DNA from: Maribacter aquivivus
Lineage (GTDB): Bacteria > Bacteroidota > Bacteroidia > Flavobacteriales > Flavobacteriaceae
Assembly: GCF_900142175.1 (NCBI RefSeq)
Contig: NZ_FQZX01000002.1
Coordinates: 291,317-355,316 of the forward strand
DNA length: 64,000 nt
Reading direction: 5' to 3'
A program made the translations under genes and the position numbers. The notes beneath the pieces were generated by a model. That model did no database searches, was not told the DNA's origin, and saw nothing but the letters and a program-made list of their open reading frames with translations. Positions 33,804-42,559 of the stretch are shown one piece after another (within the stretch, counting starts at the first letter, position 1; every line of letters starts with the position of its first letter).

Positions 33804-34388
33804 ATGGAAAATTTACTTGAAAACAAAGATACCCAGTTGGTTGAAAGTGCTATGAATATCATTATAAATGAGCACATAAAACTAGTACATGCCATAAATT
33901 ATGATGAAGTAGCTGCACTGATTCCTATTATAACCAATGCCAAGCAAATTTTTATAATGGGTGCTGGTAGAACAGGGCTAATGATGAAAGCCGCCGCTAT
34001 GCGTTTAATGCACTTAGGCTATAATGTTCATGTAGTAGGCGAAACCACTTCACCAGCAATTACAGAAGGTGATGTGTTGATTGCAGGTTCTGGATCCGGT
34101 ACAACTGGCGGTATTGTAAATGCTGCAAAAACTGCGAAGAAAGTTGGTGCAGATGTAGTATGCATAACTACTAATGGAAATTCACCTTTGGCTAATTTAT
34201 CTAAACAAACAGTATTAATACCTGCTGCACAAAAACAAGAGCGTGACGAAAATGTATCTAAACAATATGCAGGTAGCCTTTTTGAACAATCGTTGCTTTT
34301 GGTTTTCGATGCTTTAATACAAACGCTTTGGGATCTTGACGGTAGTTCTGCTTCTGAATTATGGGAGCGTCATGCGAATATGGAATAA
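33804..34388 (+). CDS. hxlB: 6-phospho-3-hexuloisomerase (SIS-domain)
   Basis: The 194-residue protein is a single SIS domain with FIMGAGRTGLMMKAAAMRLMHLGYNV near residue 51 and the sugar-phosphate loop GSGSGTTGG around 97. The C-terminal NVSKQYAGSLFEQSLLLVFDALI is characteristic of PHI. The enzyme isomerises hexulose 6-phosphate to fructose 6-phosphate, the second step of the ribulose monophosphate pathway. It is directly followed by hxlA (50-base gap), an order reversed from Bacillus hxlAB. Both are behind an AraC-type promoter. Confidence 0.93.
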   Translation: MENLLENKDTQLVESAMNIIINEHIKLVHAINYDEVAALIPIITNAKQIFIMGAGRTGLMMKAAAMRLMHLGYNVHVVGETTSPAITEGDVLIAGSGSGTTGGIVNAAKTAKKVGADVVCITTNGNSPLANLSKQTVLIPAAQKQERDENVSKQYAGSLFEQSLLLVFDALIQTLWDLDGSSASELWERHANME

Positions 34389-34438
34389 TTACAAATAGAA
34401 ATACAGATATAAATTAAGAACATTTTAAATAACATATT

Positions 34439-35068
34439 ATGGCAAAATTACAAGTAGCAATAGATTTATTAAATATTGATGACGCTATTGCATTAGCAAC
34501 CAAAGTTGCTCCGTATATAGATATTATTGAGTTAGGTACACCGCTTATTAAAAGTGAAGGTTTAGCAGGTATTAGAAAGATGAAAGATGCTTTTCCTGAT
34601 AAATTAGTACTGGCTGATTTTAAAACTGCAGATGCTGGTGAGCTAGAAGCTAACATGGCTTTTGGTGCTGGTGCAGATTATATTACAGTATTAGGTGCAA
34701 CGGGCGATTCTACAATTGCAGGTGCTGTCAAAGCAGCAAAAGCACACGGTAAAGGTGTAGTTGTTGATACCATTGGCGTAAAAGATAGAGTAAAACGTGC
34801 TAAAGAAGCTATTGCTTTAGGTGCTGAGTTCGTAGAATTGCATGCTGGTTTAGATGAGCAAGCTGAAGACGGATACTCTATTCAAGTACTAATTGATGAA
34901 GCAACTAGAGCAGGAGTGGCAGTTTCGATTGCAGGCGGTGTTAATTTAAGCAGTATTACCGCGGTTAAAAACTCTGGAGTAACGGTTGCAGTAGCTGGTG
35001 CAGCTATCTATGGTGCAGAAGATCCTGCTAAAGCTGCCAAAGAATTACAAGCATTGGCAATGGCTTAA
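34439..35068 (+). CDS. hxlA: 3-hexulose-6-phosphate synthase
   Basis: The 209-residue protein is a TIM barrel of the orotidine-decarboxylase superfamily: LQVAIDLLNIDDAIALATKV, IIELGTPLIKSEGL, the metal/catalytic segment VLADFKTADAGE, VVVDTIGVKDR, FVELHAGLDEQ, and the phosphate site SIAGGVN. It condenses formaldehyde with ribulose 5-phosphate. KGPDC and OMP decarboxylase share the fold, but pairing with PHI settles the assignment. No methanol dehydrogenase is in view, so detoxification is more likely than growth on methanol. Confidence 0.93.
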   Translation: MAKLQVAIDLLNIDDAIALATKVAPYIDIIELGTPLIKSEGLAGIRKMKDAFPDKLVLADFKTADAGELEANMAFGAGADYITVLGATGDSTIAGAVKAAKAHGKGVVVDTIGVKDRVKRAKEAIALGAEFVELHAGLDEQAEDGYSIQVLIDEATRAGVAVSIAGGVNLSSITAVKNSGVTVAVAGAAIYGAEDPAKAAKELQALAMA

Positions 35069-35100
35069 GTAGTAGAAGGCAATAGTTACACTTTTACAGC

Positions 35101-35136
35101 AACACAAATCCTCATTATTTTAATGGGGATTTGTTG
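35101..35136 (+). terminator. Terminator after hxlBA
   Basis: AACACAAATCCTCAT at 35101-35115 pairs (with G-U pairs) with ATGGGGATTTGTTGTT at 35122-35137, followed by T residues. Confidence 0.75.
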
Positions 35137-35200
35137 TTTTATACCACTATCGATATTTATACATTAAAATATTTAAAATCCAAAATCAACTACAACCAAA

Positions 35201-35233
35201 AAATCCTATCTAAAATATTATTAGATAGGATTT
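35201..35233 (-). terminator. Terminator after deiodinase-like gene
   Basis: AAATCCTATCTAA (35201-35213) and TTAGATAGGATTT (35221-35233) form a 13-base perfect stem with a seven-base loop. A-run on the left gives a T-run on the minus strand. Confidence 0.9.
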
Positions 35234-35254
35234 AAAGTATCATTACTTAAAGTA

Positions 35255-35947
35255 TTACTCGTAGAATTTAGAAACCTCAACCAATGATTTTCTTTCAATA
35301 TCTGGCACATATGTTGGTGTCTTTGGGTAACCAACTGGCAACAGTAAAAATGCGCGTTCATTACTTGGCCGACCCAATAGCTTTGCTAGAAAGTTCATAG
35401 GACTTGGAGTATGTGTTAGTGTAACCAATCCGGCATTGTGTATCGCTGTAATTAACATCCCTGCAGCAATACCCACAGATTCGTTTACATAATAATTTTT
35501 AACTTTTTCACCATCGGTATCTATATCATGTACTTTTTTGAAAATGATTATAAGCCAAGGGGCATCTTCTAAAAACGGTTTGTACATATTCGTGCCCATT
35601 GGTTCTAAATCTTTCAACCAACGTTCGCTCATTCTACTTTCATAGCTTTCTTTCTCTTCTGCTTCAGCGGCTTCTCTAATCTTTGTTTTTAATTCTGAGT
35701 TAGATACCGCACAAAAGGTCCATGGTTGTTTATGCGCACCTGATGGTGCTGTAGAAGCCGTTTTAATCAACATTTCTATCACTTCTTTTGGAACAGGTGT
35801 ATCTGCATATTCCCTAACCGATCTTCGCTCATCTAAAAGATTATAAAAAGCCTCGCTCTGTTTTATAAGTTCATCTTGAGACAAGGCATTTTCTTTATAA
35901 AGTACATGCGTATGTCCGTTTACAGATATATGAGATTCGGTTGCCAT
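35255..35947 (-). CDS. Iodotyrosine-deiodinase-like FMN reductase (nitroreductase superfamily)
   Basis: The 230-residue protein resembles animal iodotyrosine deiodinase much more than ordinary nitroreductases: RRSVREYADTPVPKEVIE, TAPSGAHKQPWTF, RWLKDLEPMGTN, APWLIIIFKKVH, NAGLVTLTHTPSPMNF, LLGRPSNERAFLLLPVGYP and VPDIERKSL. The three active-site-lid residues that grip the halotyrosine zwitterion in the animal enzyme (Glu153, Tyr157, Lys178 in human numbering, from memory) have equivalents at Glu98, Tyr102 and Lys123 with the same spacing. It should therefore reductively dehalogenate iodo-, bromo- or chlorotyrosine using reduced FMN. It is monocistronic and cytoplasmic. Confidence 0.88.
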   Translation of the reverse strand: MATESHISVNGHTHVLYKENALSQDELIKQSEAFYNLLDERRSVREYADTPVPKEVIEMLIKTASTAPSGAHKQPWTFCAVSNSELKTKIREAAEAEEKESYESRMSERWLKDLEPMGTNMYKPFLEDAPWLIIIFKKVHDIDTDGEKVKNYYVNESVGIAAGMLITAIHNAGLVTLTHTPSPMNFLAKLLGRPSNERAFLLLPVGYPKTPTYVPDIERKSLVEVSKFYE

Positions 35948-35983
35948 TTTTTTGAGTGTTATTTAAATTTCTATTTCTACTCT

Positions 35984-35991
35984 CAAAGATA
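35984..35991 (-). promoter_or_regulatory. -7 promoter element for deiodinase-like gene
   Basis: On the minus strand TATCTTTG matches TAnnTTTG, 37 bases before the start codon at 35947. Confidence 0.55.
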
Positions 35992-36191
35992 TTGCTTTTT
36001 TAAAGTAACATTTAATACGGTTGTTTTAATCATTGAAACAATAATTATGAACTAGTTTAAGTGAGAACCTAATTCAATTACCTCCAAACATCTTACGTTC
36101 ACTGAGAGCTACTCTAAAGCCACTTAAAGTTAACATCTTGCTTTTGCATTAGCGCTAAGTTTGAAACCATAATAGACAATAGCAATTAAGT

Positions 36192-36920
36192 ATGAGATAT
36201 TATTTTCAAGTAATGATGGTTTTAGTAATGGCAACCAGCCAAGCCCAAAACTCAGAAGACAACATTAATTATAGTAGTTTTATTACGGACGAAAATGTTC
36301 ACGTACAACTAAGCACGTTTGACCAAGCCACAATGCTTACCATGCTACATAAGGGCTTTTATGTTTATTTTGATGTTAAGGGTAAAAGAAAAAAGAATGT
36401 GGCTATACAGTATCCTATAAACATTGCACCTCCTGAAAGACCAAATAGAAACGAAAGAAATAATGGAACCCGAGAAGAACTAGAAGAGGAGCAAAGAGTT
36501 CCTGATATTGCCACACTGCTAGCCGAAATGCCAAAAATTGGGGAATATACCAATCTAGATTATGAACAAGAATTCCATTTAGACTTAAACCAATTAGGAG
36601 TTTCTATTACCTACGTTTATAATGAAGAAAACAAAGAGCTTCAATACGAACTAATCATTCCGAAATATAAAATTAGCGATGCTAACTTATCTAAACTATC
36701 CATTGGTATCGTAACACCTAAAAGGGAAAAAGAATCTAAAGATAAAGATTCAAACATCAGTTTTGGCGGTGGTGGTCAAGGCGGTGGAGGTGGTGGTAGA
36801 GGAGGACAAGGAGGTCAAGGCGGCGGTGGTCGCGGCAGATCTCAAGGTGGACCATCACCACAAAATGATAGACCAGAAGAAACGACTATAGATATTTGGT
36901 TTAAGGCAGACATAGGTTAA
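36192..36920 (+). CDS. Secreted protein with glycine-rich RGG-like tail
   Basis: The 242-residue protein has a signal peptide ending TSQAQ, a beta-rich body of about 170 residues (FDQATMLTMLHKGFYVYFDVKG, LDLNQLGVSITYVYNEENKELQYELIIP), and then a stretch of Gly with scattered Arg, Gln and Ser (about residues 195-225). The extreme C-terminus, ETTIDIWFKADIG, resumes beta character. I do not recognise the family. The glycine stretch resembles RGG boxes or adhesive linkers; in a periplasmic protein it may be a flexible spacer. It stands alone. Confidence 0.7.
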   Translation: MRYYFQVMMVLVMATSQAQNSEDNINYSSFITDENVHVQLSTFDQATMLTMLHKGFYVYFDVKGKRKKNVAIQYPINIAPPERPNRNERNNGTREELEEEQRVPDIATLLAEMPKIGEYTNLDYEQEFHLDLNQLGVSITYVYNEENKELQYELIIPKYKISDANLSKLSIGIVTPKREKESKDKDSNISFGGGGQGGGGGGRGGQGGQGGGGRGRSQGGPSPQNDRPEETTIDIWFKADIG

Positions 36921-37073
36921 ATGGACTGTTTAACGTTTTAAAATCAATAATTATTAACTCACTAATAGCTTTAATCCCTAAAATATACAGTTATAAATGA
37001 TGATTCGAAAAATGTTCTAAGATTCCGTCAACGATACGTGTAAAATGCTTCTTTTCTTACTATTTTAATTTTC

Positions 37074-38378
37074 ATGGAAGATAGAAGTACGTTTATACGA
37101 ACTGAAATACTAGCAGGTATTAGTTCATTTTTAGCAACATTTTATATCATCATTGTAAACCCATCAATTCTTTCTGCTTCCGGAATGCCCTTTTCTGCAG
37201 CGGTAACCTCAACGGTACTTGTTTGTGCCTTTGGTAGTATTATGATGGGATTATATGCAAAAAATCCCTTTATTATCGCACCGGGCATGGGTTTAAATGC
37301 CTTTTTTACCTATACCGCCGTATTAGGCTTAGGTTTAAGTTATCAAGCTGCCTTAGGTGCCGTTTTCTGGGCAGGTATTTTATTTCTAATCCTAAGTGTT
37401 CTTAAAGTCAGGGATAAGATTGTACTTGCCATACCACACTCCCTAAGATTTGCCATTGCTGCCGGTATCGGACTTTTTATTTCTTTTATAGGTTTCCAAA
37501 ATGCAGGTTTTATTATTGACGATAAAGCAACCTTAGTTGGTCTGGGTTCACTTAAAGACCCTATGTGTCTTACTTTTTTAGTCGGACTAATCATTACTGC
37601 CATATTAATAGCTAAAAGGGTTACGGGAGCTATGATTATAGGTATAGTATTAACTACTATTCTTGCCTGACCAATTGGCAGATGGTGGGGAGATGCCTCT
37701 CTTGTAAATTATGGCATCCCTACTATTGTTAATTACTCAGGAGTTTTCTCAATGCCAGACTTCAGCTTATTATTCAAAGCTGACTTATTAGGTTCTATTA
37801 AATATGCATTTTTACCAGTAATCTTTGTATTTGCTTTTACAGATTTATTCGATAGTCTTTCTACATTCGTGGGTTTATCAGAAGCATCTGGCTATAAAGA
37901 TGAAGACGGAAATCCAAAAAATCTTAAAAAATCTTTAATGGTAGACGCGGTTACCACCATATTTTCAGGTTTGGTAGGCACGAGCTCAGGTACTGCGTAT
38001 ATAGAGTCTGCTGTTGGTATTCGCGAAGGTGGTAAAACGGGACTTACAGCAATTACTGCCGGCATTCTTTTCTTACCATTTCTATTCTTCTCTCCATTGT
38101 TATCCATAGTTCCAAGTATAGCTAGTTCTATTGCATTGGTTTTAGTAGGTTCTTTTATGATGAAACCGTTAACTAAAATTGATTGGAATACAGCAGATGA
38201 AGCTATTCCGGTTTTCTTTACCATGATACTAATGCCATTAACGTACAGCATAACCACAGGAATCATTTTTGGTTTTCTAACATATACCTTACTAAAACTC
38301 TTTGTTGGTAAGAAATCAGAAATAAACCCAGTGTTATTAATTATAAATGCATTATCAATTCTTTACCTATGGCTATAA
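37074..38378 (+). pseudogene. NCS2-family purine permease interrupted by an in-frame TGA
   Basis: The two halves (37074-37670 and 37752-38378) are in the same frame and together give a complete AzgA-like permease of about 434 residues: EILAGISSFLATFYIIIVNPSIL, FIIAPGMGLNAFF, FVFAFTDLFDSLSTFVGLSEASG, GTSSGTAYIESAVGIREGGKTGLT. The only defect is TGA at 37668-37670, followed in frame by CCA ATT GGC AGA TGG TGG. Relatives commonly have a Trp or hydrophobic residue there, so a TGG to TGA change explains it. It is either a recent nonsense mutation or a sequencing error. Intact, it would import guanine/hypoxanthine. The nucleosidase gene overlaps its end by 10 bases. Confidence 0.85.
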
Positions 38379-39163
38379 GACACTATCTAATTTTTCTAAT
38401 GCTATTTGCTTTATGCGGAGTAAAAGCCCAACGTATTGCAATTATGGGCGCGATGGACGAAGAAATAGAACTTCTAAAGGGGCAATTAGAGAACAAAGAA
38501 GAAATAGAGAAAAACGGAATTATATTCTACACCGGTAAACTTAAAAACAAGGAAGTTGTTCTTCTAAAGGCTGGTATTGGAAAGGTAAATGCGGCATACA
38601 GTACTGCAATACTTACTACTCACTTTAAACTTAATGCGCTGATTTTTACTGGTGTCGCTGGCGGATTGCACCCAGATATACTACCAGGTGATATTGTTAT
38701 TGCCGATAGTTTGGTTCAATATGATTTTGGGCAATTACAGAATGATGAATTTATAACATGGCCAACACGAAATCTTATTAAGAATACTAAAAACCCGGTA
38801 TTTCTCTCTGTAGATAGCACCTTACTTCATACAAGTAAAATAGTCTCTAATACTATTCAACTAAAGGCATTTAAAAACAGAGTGCCTAAATTCTATATAG
38901 GGACAATTGCTACTGGTGATACTTTCGTAAGCGATGCTATGAAGGCTAAAGCTTTATACTCCAATTTTAATGCGCTTGCCACTGAAATGGAAGGAGCCGC
39001 GGTAGCCCAGATTTGCACAATGTTAAATCTACCTTATATCGTAATACGTAGTTGTAGCGATAATGCAAATACCGACGCTCATACAGATTATTTTAAATTT
39101 GTTGAAATCGCTGCCGTAAATTCAGCCCAAATGGTTTTGGCTTTACTTGAAAATACGCTCTAA
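38369..39163 (+). CDS. Exported 5'-methylthioadenosine/S-adenosylhomocysteine nucleosidase-like protein
   Basis: The 264-residue protein has a cleavable signal peptide (residues 1-20, ending GVKAQ) in front of a full nucleoside-phosphorylase-fold MTAN domain. Catalytic residues are present: Glu in IMGAMDEEIELL, Glu in ATEMEGAAVAQ and Asp in IRSCSDNAN. MTAN is normally cytoplasmic, so export is unusual. In the periplasm it would release adenine or another base from extracellular nucleosides. Its coding start overlaps the end of the purine permease gene, which fits a scavenging unit: cleave outside, import the base. Confidence 0.88.
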   Translation: MAIRHYLIFLMLFALCGVKAQRIAIMGAMDEEIELLKGQLENKEEIEKNGIIFYTGKLKNKEVVLLKAGIGKVNAAYSTAILTTHFKLNALIFTGVAGGLHPDILPGDIVIADSLVQYDFGQLQNDEFITWPTRNLIKNTKNPVFLSVDSTLLHTSKIVSNTIQLKAFKNRVPKFYIGTIATGDTFVSDAMKAKALYSNFNALATEMEGAAVAQICTMLNLPYIVIRSCSDNANTDAHTDYFKFVEIAAVNSAQMVLALLENTL

Positions 39164-39287
39164 AATCCCCCCATGTTTTCATCTATAAATAAAGGCGGTT
39201 AATAGGTTTAAAAAGCTTATTTGTATATAATCTTTTTAATAACACATCGTTAAGAGTACTTTTGCTATTAAATTAAAACACATAACC

Positions 39288-39590
39288 ATGAAAAAAGTAA
39301 TTGCAACATTCATTCTAGCAGCTACAATAACTAGCTGTAATAGCGTAAAAAATATGGATACCTCTAAGGTTTCAGATGCTGCTCAACTATTAGGTTCTTT
39401 AAGCTCTAACTCTACAGTACAACAAGTAGCAAGTCTATTTAGTCTTTTAGATACTAATAATGACAAAGCTATTAGCTCTACAGAAGCTATTGGCTCTGTA
39501 GCTGAAAACTTTGATGTATTAGATACTGATAACAGTTCTAATCTAAACCTTACTGAACTAGAAGGTATTCTTGCTTTGTTGAAGAAGTAA
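39288..39590 (+). CDS. Small EF-hand lipoprotein
   Basis: The 100-residue protein has a lipoprotein signal (ATITSC, lipidated Cys at about residue 17). It has two EF-hand-like loops, DTNNDKAISSTEA (about residues 54-66) and DTDNSSNLNLTEL (about 80-92), with Asp/Asn at positions 1, 3, 5 and Glu at 12. It probably binds calcium at the membrane surface. It is monocistronic with a strong terminator. Family otherwise unassigned. Confidence 0.82.
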   Translation: MKKVIATFILAATITSCNSVKNMDTSKVSDAAQLLGSLSSNSTVQQVASLFSLLDTNNDKAISSTEAIGSVAENFDVLDTDNSSNLNLTELEGILALLKK

Positions 39591-39604
39591 ATTATATGAT
39601 ATTT

Positions 39605-39638
39605 AAAAAAGGCGTATTCATTAGAATACGCCTTTTTT
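39605..39638 (+). terminator. Intrinsic terminator after EF-hand gene
   Basis: AAAAAAGGCGTATTC (39605-39619) and GAATACGCCTTTTTT (39624-39638) form a 15-base stem with a four-base loop. Confidence 0.95.
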
Positions 39639-39682
39639 TGTTTTTAGTACTTACAGATATTAATAATTTACAAGGTGGTTAT

Positions 39683-41023
39683 CTAATTAAAAGAAGGCTG
39701 TTCCACTACATAAGATTCTACAGAGGTGCCATCTTCACTACCGCTCCAATCAGAACCAAAAAGTACTCTTGTACCTGTGGGACTAATTACTGCATGTGGC
39801 TCTCCCCAATAATCAAACTCATCTTCATCGGCTCTATGATGTCCAATTCTGTATAGTTCTACATTACCAGGTGATACATAAGCTATTACCAGTTCTTGAT
39901 CCAACAATGCCTGACCGTCTCCTTCAAAACCAATCATTGATGCTGCAATCCATCCCGGATTCTTATGTGCAACAGCCGAAATATGTGTTCCCGATTTCGT
40001 ATAGGCATAGCCCAAACCTTCTGATATGACCGGTAAGCAATCACCAGTGTTCAAATCATAGGCAATGATATTTCCTTGGCATCCACCATTTGGTCCGGCA
40101 TCAAAACTTACAGAGAAATTTGTATCCGTACCATCTGCCATTTGTCCTAAGCAAGAATGTTCTGGCTTAGTCATATTTAATCTTGCTTTAAAATCTCCAT
40201 TGGCATCATAGGATGATACATTATGATAGAACAAGTTTCCACTTGGCGCTGGCATTGCCGCTGTATAATTGACATCATCTAAATTGAAAGTGACTAATTC
40301 TTGTGTAGATATTCTATAAGAATAAGATTCGTTATTGTCGCATCTAAATCCTATAAGATCAGAATCCCAAGACATCATTTGCACGTCATTGCCCATACTA
40401 ATGCTTCCTGAACAGTTAGAAACATCTTTAAGATTCACAAGTATATCTTTTGTACCTGATGATACTGTGTACTTTACAAATTCATCGGTAGAGGCATCCA
40501 AATAATACAAAACATCGGGGTTATTAAAATCCCAAAACAACTGCTCTAGATCGTCTGGTCGTACATCATCTAAATTCCGAATAAACTCATATGTCATACC
40601 ATTAAGTAACTGATGAACTCCGTTAGTTTGATCATACAAGATCATTCTAGTTTCATCTGCGTTCCATGCCTGTATAGTACTATACATGGGTTTTATTACT
40701 CCACCATTACCAGCATTAGAAATTCTACGAATAATTGTTCCAAAAGACGGATCAACTATCGTTTCTAAATAATCTGGTTTTGCAACATCTTGCATAGGGT
40801 GTGGTTCAAGGTCATTTGCAACGAGTGTTGTTGCTACTTCTACTGATATTATATTTTCATCAGTTGCTGGTTCCGTTTCTTCCTCTTCTTCAACCGTTTC
40901 TTCAGCTGTTTCAGTTTCAGCGTCAATACTGTCATTTATTGGTAAAACAGCTTCTTCATTAGTACAGCCAATTATGGCACAACTAAGACTAAATAACCAT
41001 AGGCAAGTCTTCAATTTTCGCAT
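39683..41023 (-). CDS. Beta-propeller-type lipoprotein, function unknown
   Basis: The 446-residue protein has a lipoprotein signal (SCAIIGC, lipidated Cys near residue 20), then an acidic Glu/Thr-rich linker (about 35-60), and a body with repeated blades such as WNADETRMILYDQ, FNNPDVLYYLDAS, MSWDSDLIGFRCD and AVISPTGTRVLFGSDWSG. These resemble TolB/WD40-like propeller strands, and the overall pattern recalls proteins related to oligogalacturonate lyases, but I cannot confirm the catalytic residues. It is divergent from the GHL15-like gene at 41144; both are lipoproteins and may share control. Confidence 0.7.
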   Translation of the reverse strand: MRKLKTCLWLFSLSCAIIGCTNEEAVLPINDSIDAETETAEETVEEEEETEPATDENIISVEVATTLVANDLEPHPMQDVAKPDYLETIVDPSFGTIIRRISNAGNGGVIKPMYSTIQAWNADETRMILYDQTNGVHQLLNGMTYEFIRNLDDVRPDDLEQLFWDFNNPDVLYYLDASTDEFVKYTVSSGTKDILVNLKDVSNCSGSISMGNDVQMMSWDSDLIGFRCDNNESYSYRISTQELVTFNLDDVNYTAAMPAPSGNLFYHNVSSYDANGDFKARLNMTKPEHSCLGQMADGTDTNFSVSFDAGPNGGCQGNIIAYDLNTGDCLPVISEGLGYAYTKSGTHISAVAHKNPGWIAASMIGFEGDGQALLDQELVIAYVSPGNVELYRIGHHRADEDEFDYWGEPHAVISPTGTRVLFGSDWSGSEDGTSVESYVVEQPSFN

Positions 41024-41143
41024 AACGTTTTAATTTTGGGGTTATATTATGTACGTTTAGAAATATCGGTATAGTTGTTAAAACAATGATTTTATGTAAT
41101 TTGACTATAGATTACCCAATCTTCAGGTTATCAAAATTGATTT

Positions 41144-42430
41144 ATGAACAAGCTTATTTTAAATTTAGTAGCGGTATCAATCATATTCATTTGCCAAGGG
41201 TGCAGCAGTGATAATAATGAAGCAATCAGCGAAGAAATTGATTCTTCTGAGATAGATATTATTGAAACACCAAGCGTACTAGAAGAAACTTCAAATGATA
41301 CTATCGTCAACCAAACCAAATTGTTTTGGTTATACTTACATCACGAAGAAATACCCAATGCCTTAATAGAAACCGAGGCGCCAAGACGAGATTTAATTGT
41401 AATGAATGCTTGGTTTCATGAATATGTTCAAAAATTTAAATCTGTTAATCCAGATATTAAAACGTTGGTTTACAAAGATCTTTCTTCTACCAGAAGCTAT
41501 GCTGTAGAAAATGGTACAGACAATGCTTATCTACCCACAGGGATTGGTTTTGAATATGCCAACTCCAATTACCCAGAATGGTTTTTAGTAGATGAGAATA
41601 ATAATCGATTGGAGTATACCGGCTATACCGATCATTGGCAGATGGATATTGGTAATACAGCATACCAGCAGCTGTGGGCAGACCAAGTGGTTGACGAGCT
41701 TGTGGCTAATGATTGGGACGGAGTTTTAATGGATAATGCTATTTATACGCTAGATACATACCATGAAAATATCTTCCCTAAGAACTATGAATCTAATGAA
41801 GATTTTCAACTGGCATATAAGTCAATGTTAACGACTATAAACACTAGGCTTAAGGTTGATAATAAAATAGGAATTGCCAATATTACCAATACTAGATTAC
41901 ACCCCGATGTTTGGGAAAGCTATATGCAACATTTAGATGGTGCTTTAGATGAATGGTGGCTTGTTTTCGGCAACGGAAATTACCTTTCTGATTATACTGA
42001 AGGATTTATACCGCAGATTAACGAAGTGGTCGTTAATGAGTCGAAAAACAAAATCACCTTGGTACAACCGCATACTTCTACAAATGATAACCAAGGCTTT
42101 TATTATGCCTTTGCCAGTTACTGGTTGGTAAACGATGGTTCTACCTATTTTTCTGAACAAGAGGTTACCGATGCCTATAATGAACCTTCGCCTTGGCGAG
42201 ATGAATACACATGGAATTTTGGGGTAGCCACTGGCAACTTTACGCAACTAGAAAACGGACTCTACCAAAGAGAATTTTCTCGTGCCTTAGTTTTGGTAAA
42301 CGCAAGTGACACTGGCAGCGTACAATTAGATTTGGACACGCCTTATTTAAATGAAGAAGGGGAAGAGGTAAGTTCTATTGTAGTGAATGCCTTAAGCGGA
42401 ACCGTGTTGAGAAAGATAAGTGAACAATAG
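41144..42430 (+). CDS. GHL15-like putative glycoside hydrolase lipoprotein
   Basis: The 428-residue protein has a lipoprotein signal (FICQGC, lipidated Cys at about residue 19). The body resembles the hypothetical glycosyl hydrolase family 15 (GHL15) TIM barrel: VMNAWFHEYVQKFKSVNPDIKTLVYKD, YPEWFLVDENNN, the putative catalytic strand DWDGVLMDNAIY, and LDGALDEWWLVFGN. The C-terminal 60 residues are probably a small beta domain. It would act on polysaccharide outside the cytoplasm; the substrate is unknown. No SusC/SusD pair is nearby, so it is not in a standard polysaccharide-utilisation locus. Confidence 0.75.
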   Translation: MNKLILNLVAVSIIFICQGCSSDNNEAISEEIDSSEIDIIETPSVLEETSNDTIVNQTKLFWLYLHHEEIPNALIETEAPRRDLIVMNAWFHEYVQKFKSVNPDIKTLVYKDLSSTRSYAVENGTDNAYLPTGIGFEYANSNYPEWFLVDENNNRLEYTGYTDHWQMDIGNTAYQQLWADQVVDELVANDWDGVLMDNAIYTLDTYHENIFPKNYESNEDFQLAYKSMLTTINTRLKVDNKIGIANITNTRLHPDVWESYMQHLDGALDEWWLVFGNGNYLSDYTEGFIPQINEVVVNESKNKITLVQPHTSTNDNQGFYYAFASYWLVNDGSTYFSEQEVTDAYNEPSPWRDEYTWNFGVATGNFTQLENGLYQREFSRALVLVNASDTGSVQLDLDTPYLNEEGEEVSSIVVNALSGTVLRKISEQ

Positions 42431-42559
42431 CGTTTCTGTGTACAATTAATCACCCCTTCTATTCTGAAATATATAGAATTTTAAATGACAGTTGTCATAT
42501 TTTAAAAAAGTAGTCTTCAATACCTTACCCGCAAAGTCAATCCTTTTACAAAAGCACCT

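Noticed and set aside
37752..38378. A separate short membrane protein gene
   Set aside because: It is in the same frame as the upstream half and completes a standard NCS2 permease; only a TGA separates them.
39683..42430. A polysaccharide-utilisation locus
   Set aside because: There is no SusC/SusD pair, sulfatase or further CAZyme nearby; the TonB receptor at 51889 is Fec-like and 9 kb away.
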